A DNA stretch of 64,000 bases from Mycobacterium sp. (GTDB taxonomy: Bacteria > Actinomycetota > Actinomycetes > Mycobacteriales > Mycobacteriaceae): contig JAKFVT010000063.1 in NCBI GenBank assembly GCA_021732005.1, positions 1 to 64,000 on the forward strand. The letters run 5' to 3'. The notes under the pieces were generated by a model, which was given only the letters and a program-made list of their open reading frames with translations, ran no database searches and was not told the DNA's origin. The translations under genes were made by a program, and so were the position numbers. Shown one piece after another: positions 8,213-16,340 of this stretch (positions are counted from its first letter, which is position 1; each line of letters begins with the position of its first letter).

Positions 8213-8710
8213 TCAGCGGACACCTTCCTTGGCGTAGACCACGCGCAGCACATGGCCCACCTCCGGTCCCATCACCAGCGCGGCCAGCTCACAGAACGTC
8301 GCGACGAAGCCCGGACCGTGGGCGGGGCCCTGCGGGGTCAGGTGGTGGGCGATCTCGTGCAGCAGCACCAGCTCACGCATGGCCCAGTCAGCGGCCGATC
8401 GGTCGGGAACGGCGATAACTCCTGTGCCATCGCTGTTTTCGTAGTGGGCAGCGGTCGCGGCGCGGCGGGGACGCACGCTGAGCGGTCCCGGGGCGGGCCA
8501 GCGCGAGGTCACCGCGGGCAGCGCGAGGACCTCGTCGACGTAACGCTGCACCGACGGCATCGAGGCGAATCGTCCTTCTGGGGGAAGGGTGAGCTGCGTG
8601 CCGAAGAAGTCGATGGTGCGTGAACTGTGTTGGGCGGCACGGTCGAAGAGTGTCCGGACGAACTCCTCGGCCGCGTAGACGCGGGAGCGCTGACTGTCGC
8701 GCGTCGTCAC
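8213..8710 (-). CDS. TIGR04338-type putative zinc metallohydrolase (Rv0185-like)
   Basis: 165 residues. HEIAHH at 118-123 is a gluzincin-like zinc motif with Glu119 as possible catalytic base, and HGPGF (His131) could supply the third ligand. This small family is found in actinobacteria beside a DUF2786 protein, as here and in M. tuberculosis Rv0184-Rv0185. The GTG start overlaps the DUF2786 stop by four bases (GTGA), so the two are coupled. Substrate unknown; the family's protease activity is not established. Confidence 0.8.
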   Translation of the reverse strand: MTTRDSQRSRVYAAEEFVRTLFDRAAQHSSRTIDFFGTQLTLPPEGRFASMPSVQRYVDEVLALPAVTSRWPAPGPLSVRPRRAATAAHYENSDGTGVIAVPDRSAADWAMRELVLLHEIAHHLTPQGPAHGPGFVATFCELAALVMGPEVGHVLRVVYAKEGVR

Positions 8711-9456
8711 CGCGGCAGCCGGGTCCGCGCCCCAGGCAACTCGGGACTGGACCCCAGCCGGGCCTGCTTGCCTGCGCGGTCACCGGCTCGCCGGGCCGCC
8801 GACGAGTAGCCCGCCGAGGCGCGGCTGGCCTGCCAGGTGCCGCGCGCCTTGGACGTCTGGCGGTAGTGTTCGCGCAGTTCAAGCTCCTTGTTGCGCAGTG
8901 CCACAGCGGTTCCCGGGGCGGTCGTGCGATCGCGGGTGGCCTCCTGGCGGGCCTCCTCCCGCGCCTGTGCCAGGCGCTGGGCGACGCGGGCGCCGAATGC
9001 CAGCTGGAAATTCAGCCGTGCGGTGATCGTGGGCGTCGGCTTGTGCGCGCCGGTGGCCAGGTAGGCGTCGCAGGTCCGCACCATCTGCACCACGAGGCTC
9101 GCGTACAGGGCGTGGCTGGCGTCGATGTCCTCGGCGAACCCGTAGGCGTAGACGAACGCCGAGTTGGAGGCGACGTCACACTGCACATCGTTGGCTGCGG
9201 CGATGCCGGCGAACAGCTGCACGTAGGTCCGCAGACCGCGGGCGCCCGGCTCGCCGATGGTGATCGTGCGCTGGGTCGGCGCCTGCGCGGCACTGCGGGT
9301 GGCGGAATGCGACCGTGCCACGGCCAGATCGATCGACGTCGCGGTGGCCAGCCGCTGGGCGGCGGCCATGAATGCCTCCGCCTCGTGGGCGTTGTCGGTG
9401 CCCTCGGCCTGGCGCAGGAGCGCGGCAATGCGTGCCAGCATCTTGTCGTCGGTCAC
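8707..9456 (-). CDS. DUF2786 domain protein (Rv0184-like)
   Basis: 249 residues. The N-terminus (KMLARIAALLRQAEGTDNAHEAEAFMAAAQRL) is the DUF2786 helix pair, often found in phage and actinobacterial proteins; the rest is helical and ends in a basic, Arg-rich tail (SAARRAGDRAGKQAR) that may bind nucleic acid. The frame stays open 432 bp further upstream, but the GTG at 9456 is chosen because the domain starts four residues later and TAGGTT sits eight bases upstream, fitting a leaderless transcript. It is coupled to the zinc-motif gene downstream. The same pair lies next to the lipase gene in M. tuberculosis. Function unknown. Confidence 0.8.
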   Translation of the reverse strand: MTDDKMLARIAALLRQAEGTDNAHEAEAFMAAAQRLATATSIDLAVARSHSATRSAAQAPTQRTITIGEPGARGLRTYVQLFAGIAAANDVQCDVASNSAFVYAYGFAEDIDASHALYASLVVQMVRTCDAYLATGAHKPTPTITARLNFQLAFGARVAQRLAQAREEARQEATRDRTTAPGTAVALRNKELELREHYRQTSKARGTWQASRASAGYSSAARRAGDRAGKQARLGSSPELPGARTRLPR

Positions 9457-9506
9457 GCTTGGCAAACCTAGCCGAGCCACCCGACATCGGTGCGCCGGCG
9501 CCGACG

Positions 9507-10544
9507 TCAACTGTTGATGAACGCGTTCAGCGCCGCCGTCAGCTGCGGTGACAGCGGGCCCGGCTTGGAGTAGTTGCCGACGTTGTCGGTCGGATCGTCG
9601 CGCAGCACATGGTTCACACCCTTGAGCGCGACCAGTGACAACGACGTGTGCTCCAGCGCGTCGGCGAGCGGGGTGATGTCCGCGCAGTTGGCCTGACCGT
9701 CGGAGTCCGAGCAGGTGAGCAGTACCGGGGTGGCGGCGGGGATCGCCGCGGCCAGCTTCAGCGGGTCGATCGCGTCGGACTCGACGACCGCTTTGACGTT
9801 GCCGGGGTTCAGGATCGCGCTCAGACCGTCGGGCAGTTGGGCGGGCACGGTGGTCGTCTTGCGCGCCTGCTCGACGGCGGCGGTCCATGCGGCGATCGTC
9901 TGGTCGGCTTGCTGCTGGTTCTTCTGGCCGGCCTTGACCGCGGCCGCGACATCGGCCCTGACCCGGTTGGTGATCAGGTCGAGGTAGCGGCCCGCCAGCG
10001 GCTGCAGCAGACCCACGGAGTGGATCTTGGGCGCGCCGGCGGAGGTGTCGTCGGCCAGCGTCATCGCGTGCACGGTTCCTTCGCCGAGGCCGTACACCGA
10101 GATGTGGTTCCTGTCGGTGGCGGCCTCGTTCGCCAGGAACCGCACGGCGGCCTTCGCGCCGGTGGTGTAGACGGCGCTGCCGACGTCGGCCGGGTGGTCG
10201 GCATACGGTCCCAGGCCAGTCTTCCCGGTGCCGACCTTGTCGTAGCGCAGCGAGGCCACGCCGTGGTCGGACAGGTATTCGGCGAGCTGACGCATGTTGC
10301 CGATCGGCCCGGCGACGTTGTTGTCGCCGTTGCGGTCAGTGCGTCCGCTCTCCGAGATCAGCAGCGCCGCGGGTGCTTGCTTGTCACCGTGCTGGTGGCG
10401 GTAGGTGCCGTGCACGGTCAGCCCGCCGGCGTCGAAGGTCACCTCGTCTTCGACCCAGGTGTTGGCCGGCTGGCTGTTCGACGAACATCCGGCGACCAGC
10501 AACACTGCCATCGCCGCCAGGGCGAGGCGACGGCTCAGGCTCAC
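9507..10544 (-). CDS. Alpha/beta-hydrolase-fold lipoprotein lacking the catalytic serine
   Basis: 345 residues. A lipoprotein signal (LLVAGC, Cys20) anchors it outside the membrane. The fold is a COG1073-like alpha/beta hydrolase, with ISESGRTDRNGDN near residue 64 and VASLRYDKVGTGKTG at 97-110. The nucleophile elbow reads YGLGEGT, so Gly154 replaces the Ser expected in G-x-S-x-G, while the later Asp (CSDSDGQ) and His (KGVNHVL) are kept. It may therefore bind rather than hydrolyse a lipid or ester. GTG 10544 overlaps the stop of the monoacylglycerol lipase gene (GTGA), so the two are co-translated, suggesting a shared lipid substrate. Confidence 0.8.
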   Translation of the reverse strand: MSLSRRLALAAMAVLLVAGCSSNSQPANTWVEDEVTFDAGGLTVHGTYRHQHGDKQAPAALLISESGRTDRNGDNNVAGPIGNMRQLAEYLSDHGVASLRYDKVGTGKTGLGPYADHPADVGSAVYTTGAKAAVRFLANEAATDRNHISVYGLGEGTVHAMTLADDTSAGAPKIHSVGLLQPLAGRYLDLITNRVRADVAAAVKAGQKNQQQADQTIAAWTAAVEQARKTTTVPAQLPDGLSAILNPGNVKAVVESDAIDPLKLAAAIPAATPVLLTCSDSDGQANCADITPLADALEHTSLSLVALKGVNHVLRDDPTDNVGNYSKPGPLSPQLTAALNAFINS

Positions 10545-11380
10545 AGCCTGGCTTCGATCCAGGCGGTCACGTCGTCGAGCACCAGGTCGCGCTCGGGCTC
10601 GTTGAACACCTCGTGATAGAGCTCCGGATACACCTTGCGGTTCACGTCGGCCGAGCCGACGCACTCGACCAGCCGCTCGCTGCCGGCGGCCGGAACCAGC
10701 CGGTCGGCGCCGCCGTGGACGACGAGAAGCGGCGCGGTGAGCCGTCGCGCCCGCTGCGGCATGGTCTCCCCCACCTTCAGCAGCGCCTTGGCGATGCCGG
10801 CGGGAACCTTGCCGTGCCACACCAGCGGGTCGGCGTTGTAGGCGGCCACCACCGCGGGGTCGCGGGACACGGCGTTGGCGTCGAGTTCCTCGACCGGCAG
10901 GTTCGGCAGCAGCGACCCGACGGCCTTGCCGAAAAAGGCCTTGACGGGCGGTACGCCGACGTTGGCGGCGACCGCGGGGCCGGACAGCACCATCAGGTTG
11001 TAGTCACCCGGGTGCTCCACCCCGTAGGTGAAGACGATGCCGCCACCCATGCTGTGCCCCAGCACGATGCGCGGGAGATCCGGGTGCTCGGCGGTGGCGA
11101 TCTTGACCAGGGTGTCGAAATCCCCGGTGTACTCGTCGATGCTGCGCACCATCACCCGCTTGCCGCCGGAGCGGCCGTGGCCGCGGTGATCCAGGGCGTA
11201 GGTGATCAGCCCGGCCTGGCCGAAACGCTCGGTGACGTGGTGGTAGCGGCCGGCGTGTTCACCGAGGCCGTGCGAGAGGACGACAACGCCGCGCGGCTCG
11301 GTGTCGGGTGTCCACACGTCGTAGACGATGCGGACGCCTCCGACCCCGTCGAACGTCCGCTCGGTGCGTGTTGTGACCAT
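10541..11380 (-). CDS. Monoacylglycerol lipase (Rv0183-like)
   Basis: 279 residues. The catalytic triad reads Ser110 (GHSMGG), Asp226 (HGGADRLVP) and His256 (YPELYHEVFN), the same positions as in M. tuberculosis Rv0183, which hydrolyses monoacylglycerols and lysophospholipids. HGLGEHAGRY at 38-46 is the oxyanion segment. There is no signal peptide. It is divergent from sigG as in M. tuberculosis. TAGGCT six bases upstream of the ATG points to a leaderless mRNA. Downstream it is coupled to a hydrolase-like lipoprotein. Confidence 0.93.
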   Translation of the reverse strand: MVTTRTERTFDGVGGVRIVYDVWTPDTEPRGVVVLSHGLGEHAGRYHHVTERFGQAGLITYALDHRGHGRSGGKRVMVRSIDEYTGDFDTLVKIATAEHPDLPRIVLGHSMGGGIVFTYGVEHPGDYNLMVLSGPAVAANVGVPPVKAFFGKAVGSLLPNLPVEELDANAVSRDPAVVAAYNADPLVWHGKVPAGIAKALLKVGETMPQRARRLTAPLLVVHGGADRLVPAAGSERLVECVGSADVNRKVYPELYHEVFNEPERDLVLDDVTAWIEARL

Positions 11381-11386
11381 CAGGGC

Positions 11387-11445
11387 AGCCTAACGGGGTG
11401 CTCGCGCGCAGGCCGGTTCCGGCTGTCGGTGCTCGTGCGTAAGCT
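11387..11445. promoter_or_regulatory. Divergent leaderless promoters of the lipase gene and sigG
   Basis: On the minus strand TAGGCT (11387-11392) lies six bases from the lipase ATG; on the plus strand TAAGCT (11440-11445) lies seven bases from the sigG GTG at 11453. Both fit the mycobacterial TANNNT -10 with transcription starting at the start codon. Only 72 bp separate the two genes. No clear -35 or operator is seen. Confidence 0.5.
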
Positions 11446-11452
11446 CGGCACG

Positions 11453-12460
11453 GTGAGCGTGCTCGCCCATAATCTTGATGACGGGCTGGACCCCGGCCGC
11501 GGCGATTTCCTGGCCCAGGCCGAGCCGTACCGGCGCGAACTGCTGGCCCACTGCTATCGGATGACCGGCTCGCTGCACGACGCGGAGGATCTGGTGCAGG
11601 AGACGTTCCTGCGCGCGTGGAAGTCCTATGACCGCTTCGAAGGCAAATCGTCGGTGCGCACCTGGTTGCACCGCATCGCCACCAACACCTCGTTGACGGC
11701 GCTGGAGGGCAGGCAGCGGCGGCCGTTGCCGACCGGACTCGGCGCGCCGAGCTCGAATCCGACCGACGATCTCGTCGAGCGTGCCGAGGTGCCCTGGCTG
11801 GAGCCACTGCCCGATTCGCTGTACGAGGACCCGTCCGACCCGTCCGTGATCGTCGGGTCCCGGGAATCGGTCCGGCTGGCGTTTGTGGCGGCGCTGCAAC
11901 ACCTGTCCCCGCGCCAGCGCGCCGTTCTGGTGCTGCGCGATGTGCTGCAGTGGCGCGCCGCCGAGGTCGCCGACGCCATCGACACCTCGGTGGCCGCCGT
12001 CAACAGTCTGCTGCAGCGGGCCCGCGCCCAGCTCGAGGCCGTCGGTCCCAGCCAGGACGACGAACTGTCACCGCCGGAGTCCGATGAGGCGCGCGAAAAG
12101 TTGGCCTGCTACATCTCGGCTTTCGAGGATTACGACATCGATCGGCTGGTGAAAATGTTCACCGCCGAAGCGATTTGGGAGATGCCGCCGTTCGACGGCT
12201 GGTATCAGGGTGGCCCGGTCATCGGGGCGCTCATCCACCAGAACTGTCCCGCGGAGAAGGCCGGCGACATGCGGCTGTTGCCGCTGACCGCCAACGGCCA
12301 GCCCGCTGCGGCGATGTACATGCGGCTCCCGCAGACCGGTGGCCGGCATGTGCCGTTCCAGCTGCACGTCCTGGACATGCGCGCCGACGGCGTCTCGCAT
12401 GTGGTGGCGTTCCTGGATACCAGCTTGTTCGCGAAATTCGGCCTCCCGGAAGTGCTTTAG
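11453..12460 (+). CDS. sigG: ECF RNA polymerase sigma factor SigG with SnoaL-like C-terminal domain
   Basis: 335 residues. Sigma region 2 lies at about 25-93 (MTGSLHDAEDLVQETFLRAWKS; FEGKSSVRTWLHRIATN) and region 4 at about 137-192 (LSPRQRAVLVLRDVLQWRAAEVADAIDTSVAAVNSLLQRAR). Residues 215-330 (YISAFEDYDIDRLVKMFTAEAIWEMPPFDGWYQG) form a SnoaL-like domain that replaces an anti-sigma partner in several ECF groups and may sense a ligand. No anti-sigma gene is adjacent. GTG 11453 is supported by TAAGCT seven bases upstream. Divergent from the Rv0183-like lipase, as in M. tuberculosis, where SigG has been linked to DNA damage and macrophage survival. Confidence 0.92.
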   Translation: MSVLAHNLDDGLDPGRGDFLAQAEPYRRELLAHCYRMTGSLHDAEDLVQETFLRAWKSYDRFEGKSSVRTWLHRIATNTSLTALEGRQRRPLPTGLGAPSSNPTDDLVERAEVPWLEPLPDSLYEDPSDPSVIVGSRESVRLAFVAALQHLSPRQRAVLVLRDVLQWRAAEVADAIDTSVAAVNSLLQRARAQLEAVGPSQDDELSPPESDEAREKLACYISAFEDYDIDRLVKMFTAEAIWEMPPFDGWYQGGPVIGALIHQNCPAEKAGDMRLLPLTANGQPAAAMYMRLPQTGGRHVPFQLHVLDMRADGVSHVVAFLDTSLFAKFGLPEVL

Positions 12461-12879
12461 CTCTCCGACCGCGCCAGCTCGATCACCGGGATGACCCGCG
12501 ACGTGCTCTTCTCGTAGTCGCCGAACTGGGGTTGCGCGGCGACCTGCTTGGCGTAGATCTCGTCGCGTTCGTCGCCGTCCAGCACCCGCGCGGTGACGTC
12601 GAACGTCTCGGTGCCGAATTCGACCGTGGTCTGCGGGTGGGCGACGAGGTTGTGGAACCAATCCGGGTTGGTGTCAGCGCCGGCCTTGCTGGCGAAGATG
12701 AAGATCCGGCCGTCGGCGAGGTACGGCACCAGTGGGGTGATCCGTTCGGTCCCGGACTTCGCACCGAAGTGGTGGACCAGTACCAGCGGCTTACCCTCGA
12801 ACATGCCGCCGGCCTTGCCCCCGGTGGCCCGAAATTCGTCGATGACCTTCTGGTTCATCTCGTGGAAGTTGGCTGTCAT
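12457..12879 (-). CDS. Deazaflavin (F420)-dependent nitroreductase-family protein
   Basis: 140 residues of the Ddn/FDOR-A split-barrel family. FHEMNQKVIDEFRATGGKAGG, LVLVHHFGAKSGTERITPLVPY and NPDWFHNLVAHPQTTVEFG are its signature blocks; members use F420H2 to reduce quinones or xenobiotics. ATG 12879 is chosen because the family signature starts at once; longer in-frame reading overlaps lactate dehydrogenase sequence. Converges with sigG, the two stops overlapping by four bases. Seventeen bases downstream of the lactate dehydrogenase stop, it may share that transcript. The substrate is not predictable. Confidence 0.85.
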   Translation of the reverse strand: MTANFHEMNQKVIDEFRATGGKAGGMFEGKPLVLVHHFGAKSGTERITPLVPYLADGRIFIFASKAGADTNPDWFHNLVAHPQTTVEFGTETFDVTARVLDGDERDEIYAKQVAAQPQFGDYEKSTSRVIPVIELARSES

Positions 12880-12895
12880 CAGCTCACCGTAGCCG

Positions 12896-13867
12896 CTAGA
12901 GGCCCAGGGAATGCTGGGCTTGTCGCAACGTGGTCGCCGACGCCTGCAGCCCGAGGAGTTCGGGAACCGCGAGCGGAACCTGCAACACCTCACCGGCACC
13001 GGCAGCCGACACAACGGTCGGCAATGACAGTGCCACATCGGTGATTTCGTACGCGCCGCGCTGGACCGTGGATATCGGCAGCACCCGGTGCTGGTCTCCG
13101 AGCACCGCTTCGATGATGCGCGCGGTGGACAGGCCGATCGCCAGATTGGTCGCGCCCTTACCCTCGATGATCTCGTATGCGGCGTTGACCACGGCTGCTG
13201 AGATGGCCGTCTGAGTCGCCTCGTCGAAGACCGCCGCGCCTTCGGCGCGGAACTGCGCGGCAGGCACGCCGCCGATCGAGACGCTCGACCACAGCGAAAT
13301 CTCGGAGTCACCGTGCTCGCCCACGATGAACCCGTGCACGTTGCCGACCGCGAGATCCGCACGCTGAGCGATCAGGTACCGAAACCGGCTGCTGTCCAAC
13401 AGCGTTCCCGATCCGAAAATGCGTCCGGTCGGCGCGTCGACGGCCCGTGCGGCGGCGTAGGTGACGACGTCGACGGGGTTGGTGACGAACACGATCACCG
13501 CGTGCGGGGACAGTTCCAGTAGCCGCGGCGTAAGTTCTTGCGCCATGGTCACATTCGTGGCGGCCAGGTCCAGCCGGCTCTGTCCGGGATGTTGTTTGGC
13601 CCCGGCGGTGACCACGACGACCGCCGACCCGGCGGTGACGTCGATCTGGTCGGAACCGGTCACGGTGCAGTGCGGAACGAACTGGCTGCCGTGGTTGAGG
13701 TCGAGTACCTCGGCCCGCACCTTCTTGGCGTTGGTGTCGTAGAGCGCCAAAACGCCTGCCGATCCGCGGATCAGGCAGGCGTAGGCGATCGCGGTGCCGA
13801 CGCTGCCGGCCCCGATGATGGCGACTTTGTGGTTCCGGTGTTCGAACACCTCACCATCATCGGGCAC
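12896..13867 (-). CDS. ldh: L-lactate dehydrogenase
   Basis: 323 residues. The Rossmann motif GAGSVG is at 19-24; the specificity loop KQHPGQSR has Gln92, the residue selecting lactate/pyruvate over malate, with Arg98 as substrate-binding residue; VTNPVDV follows at 128-134; catalytic His185 sits in GEHGDSE. NAD-dependent, cytoplasmic, converting pyruvate to L-lactate. The GTG start lies directly before the Rossmann strand; a GTG seven codons later is possible. Followed closely by the deazaflavin reductase gene. M. tuberculosis has no LDH at this place, so this is part of the accessory insertion between sigG and the pirin gene. Confidence 0.92.
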   Translation of the reverse strand: MPDDGEVFEHRNHKVAIIGAGSVGTAIAYACLIRGSAGVLALYDTNAKKVRAEVLDLNHGSQFVPHCTVTGSDQIDVTAGSAVVVVTAGAKQHPGQSRLDLAATNVTMAQELTPRLLELSPHAVIVFVTNPVDVVTYAAARAVDAPTGRIFGSGTLLDSSRFRYLIAQRADLAVGNVHGFIVGEHGDSEISLWSSVSIGGVPAAQFRAEGAAVFDEATQTAISAAVVNAAYEIIEGKGATNLAIGLSTARIIEAVLGDQHRVLPISTVQRGAYEITDVALSLPTVVSAAGAGEVLQVPLAVPELLGLQASATTLRQAQHSLGL

Positions 13868-13887
13868 GGCGCGCGGCCCCGGGGCGG

Positions 13888-14850
13888 TCAGTCGATACCG
13901 ACGATCTCCTGAGCGATGGCGGCCACCCGGGTCTGGGCAGCCGACACCAGGCGCTGACGATTCTTGTTGGCCTCTTCGTAGGCGATGATCGCCCGGATGT
14001 CGGCCGGATCCTCGAGTTCCTTCACGGCGGCGACAGCCTCGTTCAGGTTGAGCTCGTCATAGCCGGCGATCGGCAGTTCCTCAGGCGACAGGATCCCGGT
14101 GGAGCTGCGCAGCGAGTGGATCGCGTCGGCGGCGCCGTCGGCGCCTTCCCTGCGCGCCACCTTCTCGGCGGTCTCCAGCGCCGCATCCCGGGCACCGGCC
14201 GCGGCCTTGACGGCCACCTCGCCGGCGTGGGCGCCGCGGTTGACCAGCTGGTCCACGGCGGGCCGGGTGTTGCGCAGCGCTTCCAGCGCACGGTCGATAC
14301 CGCGAGCCGACGAGATCATCGGCCAGTTGGCCACCCGGACGGTCAGGCCGGTCAGGATCTGCAGCGGCGTGCGCCGCAGGGCTGCCGGGCCGCCGAGCGC
14401 GTCTTCGGCCAGAACGGTGGTCAGCCAGTCGACGGTCGCGGAGTGGGCCGTGATCAGGCGGTTGGCCAGGCTTTCGATATCGGGCTTCCGCGCGGCCACG
14501 GCAAGCGCCTTGATGTAGCGGGCACGGTCGAGCAGCTGGCCCTCGAGCGCGAGGTCACCCAGCAGAGCTTCGTCGAACGGCTGCGCCTGCTCGGTCAGCG
14601 CCTTGACGGCCGCCGCGGCGCGCCCGAAGAACGGGCCGATGACATCCGGGAACCCGCCGAGGTCGCGGATTGCGTTCTCGATGGCTTCCGCACGTTCACG
14701 GCCGTTGGCCGCATTCTGGGTGAGCTCGGTGCGCACCGCGTCGGTGCGTGCCTGGGTCACCCGGGTCTCGGCGATCTGAACTTCCGTGTTGGTCAGATCG
14801 AGAATGGCCCGCAGCTGGGCGAGCAGAGTAGTGGTATCGGGTTGGGTCAT
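13888..14850 (-). CDS. Ferritin-like helical protein
   Basis: 320 residues, almost wholly alpha-helical by composition, with no signal peptide. The N-terminal half (about 1-170) has a ferritin-like four-helix-bundle character (TLLAQLRAILDLTNTEVQIAETRVTQARTD; FFGRAAAAVKAL), similar to mycobacterial proteins annotated as ferritin-like. The usual E-x2-H di-iron pairs are not obvious, so iron binding is doubtful. The C-terminal half is Ala/Arg-rich helix. GGGGAAG precedes the ATG. It is 20 bp upstream of ldh on the same strand and may be the first gene of that transcript. Confidence 0.6.
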   Translation of the reverse strand: MTQPDTTTLLAQLRAILDLTNTEVQIAETRVTQARTDAVRTELTQNAANGRERAEAIENAIRDLGGFPDVIGPFFGRAAAAVKALTEQAQPFDEALLGDLALEGQLLDRARYIKALAVAARKPDIESLANRLITAHSATVDWLTTVLAEDALGGPAALRRTPLQILTGLTVRVANWPMISSARGIDRALEALRNTRPAVDQLVNRGAHAGEVAVKAAAGARDAALETAEKVARREGADGAADAIHSLRSSTGILSPEELPIAGYDELNLNEAVAAVKELEDPADIRAIIAYEEANKNRQRLVSAAQTRVAAIAQEIVGID

Positions 14851-15261
14851 TGTGTTTCTTCCCCTAGTGCGTTGACGGATTTGTGCCGGCGCGGGGTCTG
14901 CACCTCGTAATGGCCTCTACCCGATCCCTCCGATCGGTATGCGCATTCAGTGTGGGCTGAGTGATTTCTGCAACCCATCTCACACTATTGAGACACGCCA
15001 GCCACACCGGCACCATCGGCCACCGGGAATTTCCAAAACCGTCAATTGCCTTGGTGATTCATCCGCCGGCAATCGCGCGTTTGCCCGCGTCACAGTTCGA
15101 TAACGCCGTTCATCACGATCAGTTAAGAGATCCTCGCGCCCGGTAAGACTTCTCAGAGCCCGCCCAGCGTTCGCGACGCGATATCGCTGTCTTTGAGAGG
15201 CAACTCACCGGGTTGAGCTGTAACACTTCGCAATTCGGCTATCCCCGGTCGCTGCGCACGG
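14851..15261. other. Gene-free region upstream of the haemophore gene
   Basis: About 410 bp without a credible gene. A 61-codon frame at 14961-15146 has no ribosome site and no recognisable content. I see no strong hairpin. The haemophore frame stays open back to about 15213 but without a start and ribosome site better than the one at 15345. Confidence 0.5.
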
Positions 15262-15286
15262 GTTTGCCGCAAAACCTCATGGGTAC
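15262..15286 (+). promoter_or_regulatory. SigF-type promoter of the haemophore gene
   Basis: GTTT (15262-15265), 15 bp, then GGGTAC (15281-15286) closely matches the mycobacterial SigF consensus GTTT-N15-17-GGGTAT. It points at the haemophore gene with a leader of about 50 bases. A small inverted repeat, GGTTT-N6-AAACC, overlaps the -35 side. Confidence 0.55.
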
Positions 15287-15344
15287 TTTGGGTTTCAGGA
15301 CGGGGGAACCAATCACCGACTGTCCGTCGGAGAGAGAAGTGATC

Positions 15345-15743
15345 ATGAAGTTCAGCGGTATCGCGTCAAGTAAGAGGGTCGCGGCCGTGGGTACCGGTTT
15401 GCTCATGGGGGGCATGGCGGTGGCCACGATGGCTGCGCCGATGGCGTCGGCAGCACCGGATTGCAGCAGTGCCGGAGTCGCCAGCACCGTCAGCTCGGTG
15501 ACCGGTTCGGCGCACCAGTACCTGGCCGGACATCCTGGCGCCAATCAGGTTCTGACAGCGGCATACACCCAGCCGCGCCCGCAGGCCGAAGCCAATGTGC
15601 GCGGGTACTTCACCGCCAACCCCGGCGAGTACTACGACCTGCGCGGCATCCTGGCCCCGATCGGCGACACCCAGCGCGCGTGCAACGTCACGGTGCTGCC
15701 GCCAGATCTGGAGTCCGCCTACACCATGTTCATGGCCGGCTGA
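15345..15743 (+). CDS. Secreted haem-binding haemophore (Rv0203-like)
   Basis: 132 residues. A signal peptide covers about 1-38 (MKFSGIASSKRVAAVGTGLL, cleavage after MASAAP), and the mature part starts DCSSAGVASTVSSVTGSAHQYLAGHPG, the haemophore family pattern with two Cys (DCSS; RACNV) likely disulfide-bonded. The NVRGYFTANPGEYYDLRGI block is typical. These proteins carry haem through the cell wall to MmpL permeases. His in GSAHQYLAGH and the Tyr residues are possible haem ligands. ATG 15345 has GGAGAG ten bases upstream. It has its own SigF-type promoter and a strong hairpin after the stop. Confidence 0.88.
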   Translation: MKFSGIASSKRVAAVGTGLLMGGMAVATMAAPMASAAPDCSSAGVASTVSSVTGSAHQYLAGHPGANQVLTAAYTQPRPQAEANVRGYFTANPGEYYDLRGILAPIGDTQRACNVTVLPPDLESAYTMFMAG

Positions 15744-15759
15744 GCCGACCTGACACGAG

Positions 15760-15792
15760 ATCCGCCGCCACAGCTCAGCTGTGGCGGCGGAT
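15760..15792. terminator. Perfect bidirectional hairpin
   Basis: A perfect inverted repeat with 16-bp arms (ATCCGCCGCCACAGCT) around a single central base, between the converging haemophore and MarR genes. There is no U-tract, as is common for mycobacterial terminators. It can act in both directions. Confidence 0.8.
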
Positions 15793-15798
15793 TGCCGT

Positions 15799-16248
15799 CT
15801 AGGCACCCTCGAGCCGGTCCAGCGCCGTGGTGATCACCGCGTCGAAGGCTTGCAGCTGCCTCGGCGTCGCCCCCTCGAACAGCACCGAACTGACCAGCGC
15901 GACGTGGTCGGGTGCCGCCTCGTGCAGCGCGTCGATTCCGCCGGCGGTGATCTCGACACTGGCGCCCCGGCGGTCCTGCTCGGTGCCGTGCCGCTCGATC
16001 AGGGCACGGCCCCGCATCCGGGCAAGGTGATGCGAAAGCCGGCTCTGCTCCCAGCCCAGCGCCCCGGCCAGTTCTAATACCCGGGTCGGTCCCCGTTCGG
16101 AAAGCGTCACCAGCACGTCGTAATCGGCGAGCGACAGTCCGCACCGCGCCTGCAGCTGGCGGTTCATCGCCGCTTGCAGACGGCCGTTCAACGCCAGGTA
16201 ATTGCGCCAGATCCGTTGTTGGTCACCGGTCAACCAGCGCTGAGCCAT
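15799..16248 (-). CDS. MarR-family transcriptional regulator
   Basis: 149 residues. The winged helix-turn-helix spans about 40-105 (LSLADYDVLVTLSERGP; VLELAGALGWEQSRLSHHLARMRGRALIERH), with EQDRRGASVEITAGG as the wing. The ATG at 16248 is preferred to one eight codons upstream because TAGGGT sits seven bases before it, fitting a leaderless start. It is divergent from a pirin gene with an inverted repeat between, the standard layout of a MarR repressor and its target. The ligand is likely a phenolic or oxidant; this is inference. Confidence 0.88.
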   Translation of the reverse strand: MAQRWLTGDQQRIWRNYLALNGRLQAAMNRQLQARCGLSLADYDVLVTLSERGPTRVLELAGALGWEQSRLSHHLARMRGRALIERHGTEQDRRGASVEITAGGIDALHEAAPDHVALVSSVLFEGATPRQLQAFDAVITTALDRLEGA

Positions 16249-16255
16249 ACCGCTC

Positions 16256-16316
16256 ACCCTACCGGAATACATGACACGTCATCTATGTTGTCGCTGAACA
16301 GCCCGCCACCTAGGCT
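16256..16316. promoter_or_regulatory. MarR operator and divergent promoters
   Basis: Minus strand: -10 TAGGGT (16256-16261) for marR. Plus strand: TTGTCG (16288-16293), 17 bp, TAGGCT (16311-16316) for the pirin gene. The inverted repeat ATGAC-AC-GTCAT (16271-16282) lies between the two and overlaps the marR promoter, so a bound dimer could block both directions. Confidence 0.6.
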
Positions 16317-16340
16317 GGCACAGACCCAAGGGGTGATGAC

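Noticed and set aside
10373..11452. 360-codon N-terminal extension of SigG
   Set aside because: It is antisense to the lipase gene, without sigma motifs; GTG 11453 has a well-placed -10.
14961..15146. 61-codon ORF in the haemophore upstream region
   Set aside because: No ribosome site, no recognisable content and codon use unlike neighbours.
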